Shown piece by piece: positions 1 to 5,472 of a stretch of 5,472 bases of DNA (its first letter is position 1; each line of letters begins with the position of its first letter). Position numbers and translations under genes: made by a program. The notes under the pieces are model-generated. The model did not search any database and was not told the origin of the DNA. It was given only the letters and a program-made list of their open reading frames with translations. Source of the stretch: Nocardioidaceae bacterium. Its GTDB lineage: Bacteria; Actinomycetota; Actinomycetes; Propionibacteriales; Nocardioidaceae. The stretch lies in assembly GCA_013696065.1 (NCBI GenBank), contig JACCZJ010000360.1:1-5472 (forward strand). Direction: 5' to 3'.

Positions 1-1817
1 GAGGCGAGCTGCTCGGTGGCGCTGCGGTGTGGCAAAAAGGTGCCGACGTAGGACACTGCTGTCCCCAGCACTGCATCGATCGCAAGATCGCTTTCGTGAT
101 GCAGGGCCGCCGCGAGAATCGCGAGATAGCGCTGCGGATCGAGCTCCCCGTCGCGCAGTCCTTCTCGCAGCGAGCCCCACAGCACCGCCCTGGAGACAGC
201 TTCGTCGATGGATCGCAGCGCTCGAGGCAGCAGATCGATCATGCTGGGATCCAGACGCACCTTCACCCAGCTCTCGTCGCCTGAATCAGGCAGCACCAGG
301 CTCGATCCGTCGTACGACGAAAGCCCGACCTGGGTGACGCGACTCGTGAGGCCCAGGGGAGTGGCCTCACTGGACCCATCCGCGGAATAGCACGACACTG
401 TGATGGCGTGGGGTCTGGAGACGTCGTGAGGGGAACCGTTGTGGCGCTCGATCAACGGCTCGCCCGCCGGGGAGATCGCGACAGACAACGTGTCGACCCC
501 CGACGTCCGCAACCAGACGTCGGCCCAGGCCTTCACATCTTTGTCGGAGTGGCGCTGCCATGAGTCGAGCAGATCGACCAGCGAGGCGTTGCCGTGGGAG
601 TGGCGGTGGAGGTAGTCGATCACACCTCCCAGGAACGCCTCGTCACCCAAGTAGGAGTTGAGTTGCCGCAGAGCCGAGGCACCCTTGGTGTAGGAAATGC
701 CGTCGAAGTTGCTGAGCGCCTGGGCGGCGTCGGGGGCACCGTTGCCCGCGACCGGATGCGTCGATGAGCGCTGGTCGGCTGCCAGGCCCCACGGCTTGCG
801 CAGCAGAGCGAATTGGGCCCAACCGTCCTTGAAGGCCGTCGCCTCAGTGGCCACGCGGTAGGCCATGTATTCGGCGAAAGACTCATTGAGCCAGAGGTCG
901 TCCCACCAACGCATCGTCACGAGGTTGCCAAACCATTGATGCGCCATCTCGTGGGCGATCACGTTGGCTCGGCCGCTGCGCAGCGCGGTCGTGGCCTGGG
1001 CTTTGAAGATGAGGTCGTCTCGGAAGGTGACACAACCTGGGTTCTCCATCGCGCCGGCATTGAACTCCGGCACGAACACCTGGTGGTAGTCGCCGAACGG
1101 GTAGCGGATGCCAAACAGGCGGTGGTATTCGTCGAAGCACTGTCGAGTTACGGTGAGGATCTCCTCGACGTCCTTGTCGAGGTGCGGTGCCAGGGATTGC
1201 CGGCAATGCAGACCCATGGCGATCCCGTCGTGGATTGCGGTCACGGAATGGTAAGGGCCGGCGACGAGAGTCGTGAAGTAGGTGGCGAGCGGCTCGGAGG
1301 TGGCAAGCTCCCAACGACCCGGCGCGGTCTGGCTCGCGCGAGCGTTACCGAGCACGACCCAGTCCGTGGGTGTCTTGACCTGGATCCGGTATGGCGCTTT
1401 GAGGTCTGGCTGATCGAAGCAGGCGAAGATGCGTGGCGCTGCGGGGAGGAACGACATCGCATACAGATAGGTCAGCCCGTCTTCGGGATCGACCGACCGG
1501 TGGAGTCCCTCGCCGTCATGCGAATACGCCATGGACGCCTCGACCACTAACGTGTTGTGTTCTTGCAGGCCGGTCAAGTGCAGACGCCCGTCCTTGATCG
1601 ACGCGACATCGACGTGGCGCCCGTTGAGATGAGCCTGGCGCAGGATGGCGGGCGAGACATCGACGAACGTGTCCTGTCGGTCCCGGCTCGCGAACTCGAT
1701 GATGCTCCGAGATTCGAAGTGCTCGTCGCCTTGTGTCAGGTCCAGCCAGACTTCGTACGACGTCGGATCGATCGAGGAGGCCCGCGTGCGGGCTTCGCTC
1801 ATTGTCAGGCTGCGCAT
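1..1817 (-). CDS. pepN: Aminopeptidase N, M1 family zinc metallopeptidase (3' end cut by window start)
   Basis: This gene encodes a cytosolic zinc aminopeptidase that removes N-terminal residues from peptides. The window holds 605 residues; the frame is open to the edge. Actinobacterial PepN proteins are usually about 840-870 residues, so roughly the last 240 are missing. The N-terminal beta domain (about 1-200) is followed by the substrate-binding GAMEN motif at residues 255-259. The zinc site is HEMAH at 289-293, and the third ligand E312 lies 18 residues on within WLNESFAEY (HEXXH-X18-E). The catalytic tyrosine is probably Y376 in SYTKGA. From about residue 510 the helical ERAP1-like C-terminal domain begins. 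I chose the ATG at 1817 because MRSLTMSEARTRAS aligns with the usual N-terminus of the family and a TACAGT box ends six bases before it. The ATG at 1802 is an alternative. All key active-site residues are present. The gene is divergent from the exporter operon. Family assignment is secure. Confidence 0.96.
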   Translation of the reverse strand, partial: MRSLTMSEARTRASSIDPTSYEVWLDLTQGDEHFESRSIIEFASRDRQDTFVDVSPAILRQAHLNGRHVDVASIKDGRLHLTGLQEHNTLVVEASMAYSHDGEGLHRSVDPEDGLTYLYAMSFLPAAPRIFACFDQPDLKAPYRIQVKTPTDWVVLGNARASQTAPGRWELATSEPLATYFTTLVAGPYHSVTAIHDGIAMGLHCRQSLAPHLDKDVEEILTVTRQCFDEYHRLFGIRYPFGDYHQVFVPEFNAGAMENPGCVTFRDDLIFKAQATTALRSGRANVIAHEMAHQWFGNLVTMRWWDDLWLNESFAEYMAYRVATEATAFKDGWAQFALLRKPWGLAADQRSSTHPVAGNGAPDAAQALSNFDGISYTKGASALRQLNSYLGDEAFLGGVIDYLHRHSHGNASLVDLLDSWQRHSDKDVKAWADVWLRTSGVDTLSVAISPAGEPLIERHNGSPHDVSRPHAITVSCYSADGSSEATPLGLTSRVTQVGLSSYDGSSLVLPDSGDESWVKVRLDPSMIDLLPRALRSIDEAVSRAVLWGSLREGLRDGELDPQRYLAILAAALHHESDLAIDAVLGTAVSYVGTFLPHRSATEQLA

Positions 1818-1823
1818 CCGGTC

Positions 1824-1829
1824 ACTGTA
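1824..1829 (-). promoter_or_regulatory. -10 box of pepN, leaderless arrangement
   Basis: Read on the minus strand this is TACAGT, a match to the actinobacterial TANNNT consensus. Exactly six bases separate it from the ATG at 1817, so transcription would start at or next to the A of the start codon. No Shine-Dalgarno sequence precedes the ATG, which fits a leaderless mRNA. No clear -35 hexamer is visible. Inferred from sequence only. Confidence 0.5.
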
Positions 1830-1845
1830 GACGCATCCCCCCACC

Positions 1846-1943
1846 CCGTTGAGAGGCCAGTTACCGCCGGTCGAGACGGGGCGAGTGACCACTCAACAGG
1901 AGGCGAGTGACCACTCAACAGGAGGCGAGTGACCTCTCAACGG
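1846..1943. repeat. Inverted pair of 11-bp elements flanking the divergent region
   Basis: The 11-mer CCTCTCAACGG of repeat unit 3 (1933-1943) recurs in perfect inverted form at 1846-1856. The left copy sits about 29-39 bp upstream of the pepN start and the right copy about 37-47 bp upstream of the exporter start, so each lies at or near a -35 region and faces its own gene. This suggests that one regulator could touch both promoters. A role is inferred; only the repeat itself is seen. Confidence 0.5.
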
Positions 1944-1946
1944 AAG
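1881..1946. repeat. Three tandem 22-bp repeats with palindromic core, likely operator array
   Basis: Three adjacent 22-bp units start at 1881, 1903 and 1925. Units 1 and 2 are identical. Unit 3 differs at three positions and is followed by a fragment of a fourth (1947-1953). Each of the first two units contains GAGTGACCACTC, a palindrome with 5-bp arms (GAGTG/CACTC) around two bases; in unit 3 the right arm is CTCTC. The 22-bp period is close to two helical turns, so bound proteins would line up on one DNA face. The array ends about 34 bp before the exporter start codon, just upstream of its -10 box. A TetR- or MarR-type dimer is a plausible ligand, but no such gene is in the window and the identity of the binder is unknown. 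It could also be a simple minisatellite. Confidence 0.7.
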
Positions 1947-1967
1947 GGGAGTGTCGGAAGCCCCACC

Positions 1968-1973
1968 TAGGGT
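1968..1973 (+). promoter_or_regulatory. -10 box of the exporter operon, leaderless arrangement
   Basis: TAGGGT matches TANNNT and is followed by six bases and then the ATG at 1980, so the transcript would begin at the start codon. Upstream purines (GGGTGGG) are a poor, too-close ribosome binding site, which favours leaderless translation. The tandem repeat array lies directly upstream and its third unit reaches the -35 area. No canonical -35 sequence is seen. Confidence 0.45.
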
Positions 1974-1979
1974 GGGCAC

Positions 1980-2965
<986 letters not shown>

Positions 2966-2969
<4 letters not shown>

Positions 2970-3805
2970 CGATCACACGGGAGATCCACCGTCCGCCGGT
3001 TGAGAGTCGATCACTGCTCCAGCAGTCGATGACCGTGGTCTGGCGCAACCTGCTGCACATCCGCCGCATGCCGGAGATGTTGCTCGACGTGACCATCCAG
3101 CCGGTGATGTTTGTGCTGCTGTTCGCCTACGTGTTTGGCGGCGCCATCGACGTGCGGGGTGGTGTCTCCTACCGGGAGTTCTTGTTGCCGGGGATCATGG
3201 CGCAGACGATGGTTTTCTCCTCTGCTGTGGTAGCGATGGGGCTCACCAACGATCTGCAAAAGGGGATTGTCGACCGACTCAAGTCGCTGCCGATTTCGCG
3301 ATCATCGGTGTTGGTGGGCCGTAGCATCTCCAGCCTTATCCACTCCAGCATCGGCATCGTCGTGATGGGTCTGACTGGGCTTGCCGTTGGCTGGCGGATT
3401 CGAGAAGGCCTGCTCAATGCGTCGCTTGCTTACCTGCTGCTGCTGCTTTTTGGCTTCTCCATGATCTGGCTTGGGATCTGGGTGGGCTCGCTCATGCGTT
3501 CCGTCGAGGCCGTTCAAGGTTTCATGTTCACAGTGATGTTTCCCCTTACCTTCGTTGCCAACACGTTCGCACCGACGGAGGCGATGCCGTCTTGGCTGCG
3601 GTTCATCGCCGAATGGAACCCGGTCACGGCGCTGACGGCTAGCTTGCGCGAGCTGTGGGGCAACGACGGTGGGTTGGCGCCTCCGGCGACATCACAGTGG
3701 CCGCTGCACCACCCGGTCATCGCCTCCATCGCCTGGTCGATCATTTTCACTGCGGTCTTCGCGCCGCTTGCTCTGGCCGCCTTCAAGCGACGTTCCCAAG
3801 ACTGA
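2966..3805 (+). CDS. ABC-2 type exporter permease, DrrB-like
   Basis: This 279-residue inner-membrane protein is the transport partner of the ATPase just upstream. A cytoplasmic N-terminus of about 40 residues is followed by six predicted helices at roughly 41-59, 73-93, 117-142, 153-175, 185-205 and 250-272, the layout of the ABC-2 membrane family. Between helices 2 and 3 lies NDLQKGIVDRLKSLPISRS (95-113), the conserved cytoplasmic coupling segment typical of DrrB-like permeases. An extracellular loop of about 45 residues (206-250) holds the EWNPVTALTASLRELWGN stretch, also common in this group. The protein ends in a basic tail (KRRSQD). Two such subunits and two ATPases would form the pump. 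The start is set by the strong GAGGAGG site and the ATGA overlap. Export of a hydrophobic drug or metabolite is the family role; the actual substrate is unknown. Confidence 0.93.
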
Positions 3806-3809
3806 CTCG

Positions 3810-4631
3810 ATGCGCGTCGAGTCGCTGAGCATCTACCCGGTCAAGTCGTTGCGGGGCCATCAGGTGCCGCACGCCGAGATCGCACCGTGGGGCATAGTAG
3901 GCGATCGGCGCTGGGGCGTGGTCGATGCGGCGGGGGATCCAGTTACTGCCCGGCAGGTCCACGCCCTGCTGGGCATTCGGGCCGAGCATCGCCCAGCAGA
4001 CGGCGGGGTGCGTCTCCAGGCCTCAGGTTTGGGCTCTCTTGAGGTCTTGCCACCCTCCCATGGCCCACTGCTCGACGTGGGGTTCTCACGTCTGCCGCAG
4101 GCTCGCGGCTGCGGTGCCCAGGTGGACGCATGGGTGAGCGAGGCCGCAGGGGAGCGCCTGCGGTTGGTGTGGCAAGACGACCCGAGCGCTCGCACGGTTT
4201 CCTCGCGGCATGGCGGGCGGCCAGGGGATGTGTTGAACCTCGCCGATGCGGGGCCAATCCTGCTGACGAGCAACGCGTCACTCGAGCAGCTGCAGGACTG
4301 GGTGGGCGCATCCGGTCCGGAAATTTCGATGACCCGATTCCGCCCCAACGTGGTGGTGGATGGCACCGAGCCATTCGCCGAGGATTTATGGGAGCAGATT
4401 GAGATCGGGGACGTGGTGCTGCGTCGGGCGTCGCTTTGTGACCGATGTGTCATGACGACCATCGACCCCGAAACTCTCGAAACCGGTCATGAACCGGTCA
4501 AGACCCTGGCGAAGCACAGACGCTGGGGTGGAGCTACCTGGTTCGGTATCCGGATGGTTCCCGTGGTCACTGGACCCATCGAACGCAACGCTGAGGTGAT
4601 TGTTGTCGATGCGGCCGGGTCAACGCGGTGA
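3810..4631 (+). CDS. MOSC domain protein with MOSC_N beta-barrel domain (YcbX/mARC-like)
   Basis: This is a 273-residue protein. Residues 1 to about 120 form the N-terminal MOSC_N beta-barrel domain (IYPVKSLRG near the start, then GIVGDRRWGVVD). The MOSC domain follows, with the typical MTRFRPNVVVDG at 174-185 and a CDRCVMTTIDPET segment at 210-222. C213 aligns with the cysteine that binds the molybdenum cofactor in mARC-type enzymes. Family members reduce N-hydroxylated compounds or carry activated sulfur, usually with a separate electron donor; no reductase or ferredoxin domain is fused here. The frame stays open upstream into the permease gene, but homology begins at MRVESLSIYP, so I place the start at 3810, four bases after the permease stop. 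No ribosome binding site is visible, so translation probably depends on coupling to the permease. The tight spacing makes it the third gene of the exporter operon. Confidence 0.9.
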   Translation: MRVESLSIYPVKSLRGHQVPHAEIAPWGIVGDRRWGVVDAAGDPVTARQVHALLGIRAEHRPADGGVRLQASGLGSLEVLPPSHGPLLDVGFSRLPQARGCGAQVDAWVSEAAGERLRLVWQDDPSARTVSSRHGGRPGDVLNLADAGPILLTSNASLEQLQDWVGASGPEISMTRFRPNVVVDGTEPFAEDLWEQIEIGDVVLRRASLCDRCVMTTIDPETLETGHEPVKTLAKHRRWGGATWFGIRMVPVVTGPIERNAEVIVVDAAGSTR

Positions 4632-4649
4632 GGACGCAGTGACCGGTCC

Positions 4650-4751
4650 TCAGCCGGCGAAGAGAAACGCGTATACGGCCGCAGCCATGAACCAGATGAC
4701 GAGTGCCGACGCGACCACAGTTTCTGATCGAACCATCCTGAGTTTGCCCAT
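4650..4751 (-). CDS. Probable small single-helix membrane protein
   Basis: This short minus-strand frame gives 33 residues. It has a polar, basic N-terminus (MGKLRMVRSE) followed by a hydrophobic run from about residue 11 to 32 (TVVASALVIWFMAAAVYAFL) that would span the membrane once, N-terminus in the cytoplasm. Third codon positions are mostly G or C, as in the neighbouring genes. An internal ATG at 4736 would give 28 residues. No good ribosome binding site precedes the ATG at 4751, and an in-frame stop lies 14 codons upstream, so the frame cannot be much longer. It is convergent with the MOSC gene, ending 18 bp from its stop. I do not recognise the family. It fills an otherwise empty region and has a coherent membrane-protein pattern, but chance cannot be excluded. 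Confidence 0.42.
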   Translation of the reverse strand: MGKLRMVRSETVVASALVIWFMAAAVYAFLFAG

Positions 4752-4832
4752 ATCATTAGCAAAAAGGCCAGGTGTGTACGTCACCTAAGCGTCACGCCAC
4801 GAGCGGACGAGTAGCAGGTGAATTCCAGATGG

Positions 4833-4861
4833 AGCCGCCTCATCTGACCTCATGGGCGGCT
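4833..4861. repeat. Inverted repeat with 7-bp arms
   Basis: AGCCGCC at 4833-4839 pairs perfectly with GGCGGCT at 4855-4861; one further T-G pair is possible inside. The 15-base loop together with its left edge contains a direct repeat CCTCAT (4838-4843 and 4848-4853). There is no T-run downstream on the plus strand. It could be an operator, an RNA stem or chance in GC-rich DNA. Confidence 0.4.
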
Positions 4862-4943
4862 GACCACGCACGCTTGGGGCGATTCCCCGGCCATCAAGCA
4901 GTTCCGTTGAGAAATCCGTTGCCGCAAGGGCAGGGAGCAGGCG

Positions 4944-4949
4944 TATTGT
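4944..4949 (+). promoter_or_regulatory. Possible -10 box for the basic small protein
   Basis: TATTGT fits TANNNT. TTGCCG at 4919-4924 could be a -35 element, but the 19-bp gap is longer than usual. Transcription would start near 4956, giving a leader of about 40 bases that contains the hairpin and the ribosome binding site. Tentative. Confidence 0.35.
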
Positions 4950-4961
4950 CGAACATCCGGA

Positions 4962-4975
4962 GCCTGGGTCCAGGC
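4962..4975 (+). promoter_or_regulatory. Leader hairpin upstream of the basic small protein
   Basis: GCCTGG-GT-CCAGGC is a perfect inverted repeat with 6-bp arms. An alternative fold from 4960 to 4978 gives eight pairs with one bulged base. It ends about nine bases before the GGGGAG ribosome binding site at 4984-4989, so as RNA it could modulate translation or stability. The structure is read from sequence; the role is inferred. Confidence 0.4.
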
Positions 4976-4983
4976 CTCAAGCA

Positions 4984-4989
4984 GGGGAG
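4984..4989 (+). promoter_or_regulatory. Ribosome binding site of the basic small protein
   Basis: GGGGAG lies seven bases before the ATG at 4997. It decides the start of the small protein: the frame is open further upstream, but that part has no comparable site and no protein-like composition. Confidence 0.65.
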
Positions 4990-4996
4990 CACACGC

Positions 4997-5131
4997 ATGG
5001 CCGACAAGTCGCCCCGACAGCACCTGTCCAAGAAGGCAGGCAAGTCGCTCAAGGAAAAACGCGCCGATAAGCATGCCAAGGCAGACGGCAAGAACAAGGT
5101 GGAGATCGTTCCGCCCACCAAGAAGCACTGA
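4997..5131 (+). CDS. Small lysine-rich basic protein, conserved actinobacterial type, function unknown
   Basis: This gene encodes 44 residues beginning MADKSPRQHLSKKAGKSLKEKR. About a third of the residues are lysine or arginine, with few hydrophobics and no membrane segment, so it is probably cytoplasmic and likely partly disordered or helical (roughly residues 10-32). The KSPRQ-x-x-SKK-x-GKSLKEKRA pattern resembles short hypothetical proteins that I recall as widespread in actinobacteria; no function is known to me. Strong positive charge suggests contact with RNA, DNA or ribosomes, which is inference. The start at 4997 is supported by the GGGGAG site and by the position where the conserved pattern begins. 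It appears monocistronic, with a presumed hairpin-bearing leader, and is followed after 72 bp by the VOC gene, which has its own promoter-like box. Confidence 0.82.
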   Translation: MADKSPRQHLSKKAGKSLKEKRADKHAKADGKNKVEIVPPTKKH

Positions 5132-5191
5132 CGCTCTGGGCACTGGAAACAGATTGGCCGGGTGCACGGCGGCCCCGGCTAAGGCCCGTCG

Positions 5192-5197
5192 TACAGT
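5192..5197 (+). promoter_or_regulatory. -10 box of the VOC gene, leaderless arrangement
   Basis: TACAGT followed by six bases and the ATG at 5204 repeats the geometry seen at pepN and at the exporter operon. No ribosome binding site precedes this ATG, in keeping with a leaderless transcript. No -35 element is evident. Confidence 0.48.
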
Positions 5198-5203
5198 CGA
5201 GAC

Positions 5204-5472
5204 ATGGAGACGCGCCCGCAGGGTCGCTCAGCGGATGACGAAGCTGGGCGGCCCTTCGTGCGCCAAATCGTCCTTGACTGTCCGAATCCGAGAACGCTCG
5301 CTGAGTTTTACCGCCAGTTCCTCGGTTACGCCTACCGACCGGGGGACGAGCCGCCACCGGCGGGCCAGCCAGATCCTCTCGGCGGCGACTGGCTCGTCAT
5401 ACGGCCCGAGGCGGACGACCCGTCGAGCGGCCGCGGGATCGCTTTCCAACAGGAGGATGCCTACATACCACC
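5204..5472 (+). CDS. VOC family protein, glyoxalase-like domain (3' end cut by window end)
   Basis: The first 89 residues are present and the frame is still open at the edge. After a polar N-terminus of about 17 residues comes FVRQIVLDCPNPRTLAEFYR, the first beta strand and helix of a VOC (glyoxalase/bleomycin-resistance) module, then FLGYAYRP, DWLVIRPEAD and GRGIAFQQED, matching the typical strand order of Glyoxalase_6-like proteins. Where many VOC enzymes carry a metal-binding histidine in the first strand, this one has VLDC, so it may not be a metal enzyme; many members of this subgroup share that feature and have no assigned reaction. Family length is usually 120-150 residues. The start is backed by the -10 box six bases upstream. 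The domain call is good; the function is open. Confidence 0.85.
   Translation, partial: METRPQGRSADDEAGRPFVRQIVLDCPNPRTLAEFYRQFLGYAYRPGDEPPPAGQPDPLGGDWLVIRPEADDPSSGRGIAFQQEDAYIP

Larger units (their letters stand above)
4752..4996. other. Divergent intergenic region with several small inverted repeats
   Basis: This 245-bp stretch lies between the putative small membrane protein (minus) and the basic small protein (plus). I see no convincing gene in it. It contains AGGTG/CACCT arms at 4770-4774 and 4782-4786, AGCCGCC/GGCGGCT arms at 4833-4839 and 4855-4861 with a 15-base loop carrying CCTCAT twice, GGGG/CCCC arms at 4876-4888, a possible -10 box at 4944-4949, and a leader hairpin at 4962-4975. 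None of the hairpins has a T-tract, so they are not standard terminators. Confidence 0.5.

Noticed and set aside
813..1550. Long plus-strand open frame (245 codons) opposite pepN
   Set aside because: It is antisense to the zinc-site and GAMEN-encoding part of pepN, shows no recognisable domain and is a by-product of GC-rich codon use.
1842..1844. In-frame GTG upstream as the pepN start
   Set aside because: No ribosome binding site precedes it and the extra residues do not resemble the family N-terminus; it also lies upstream of the likely -10 box.
1881..1953. CRISPR array
   Set aside because: The units are directly adjacent without unique spacers, too few, and there are no cas genes.
3669..3809. 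Upstream extension of the MOSC reading frame into the permease gene
   Set aside because: The extension is arginine- and serine-rich out-of-frame permease sequence; family similarity starts at MRVESLSIYP.
4772..4996. Upstream extension of the small basic protein to a 119-residue form
   Set aside because: The added segment has no domain-like composition and crosses intergenic hairpins; the good ribosome binding site sits before 4997.
5157..5179. GCCGGG/CCCGGC hairpin as terminator of the small basic gene
   Set aside because: The stem is only six pairs with an 11-base loop and no T-tract follows, so it is too weak to call.

Overview
The window is a high-GC bacterial segment, most likely from an actinobacterium. 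Three things point that way: codon use rich in G/C at third positions, DrrA/DrrB-type export genes and a PepN of actinobacterial style, and several genes whose start codon sits exactly where a transcription start would fall after a TANNNT -10 box (leaderless pattern). I cannot name a genus with confidence.

Layout. The left third (positions 1 to 1817, minus strand) is the N-terminal 605 residues of an M1-family zinc aminopeptidase (PepN); its C-terminus lies outside the window. A divergent control region of about 160 bp follows (1818-1979). It holds three tandem 22-bp repeats, each centred on a short palindrome (degenerate in the third), plus an inverted partial copy near the pepN promoter. 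A tight plus-strand operon then runs from 1980 to 4631: an ABC exporter ATPase of the daunorubicin-resistance type, its six-helix ABC-2 permease (ATGA overlap), and a MOSC-domain protein of the YcbX/mARC type (4-bp gap). Convergent to the operon is a probable 33-residue single-helix membrane protein on the minus strand (4650-4751). A region of about 245 bp with several small inverted repeats separates it from a 44-residue, very basic, lysine-rich small protein (4997-5131) with a good ribosome binding site and a hairpin in its presumed leader. The right edge carries the start of a glyoxalase-like (VOC) protein, cut by the window end.

How the parts work together. The exporter pair should form one ATP-driven efflux pump for a hydrophobic compound. 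The MOSC protein, translated right behind the permease, may chemically modify (for example reduce) the same class of toxic compound, giving a combined detoxify-and-export unit; that link is inference from gene order. The repeat array sits where a repressor or activator could control the exporter operon, and perhaps pepN as well. No regulator gene is visible in the window. Nothing here amounts to a clearly new system. The most distinctive items are the repeat array between pepN and the exporter, the MOSC coupling, and the two small proteins.
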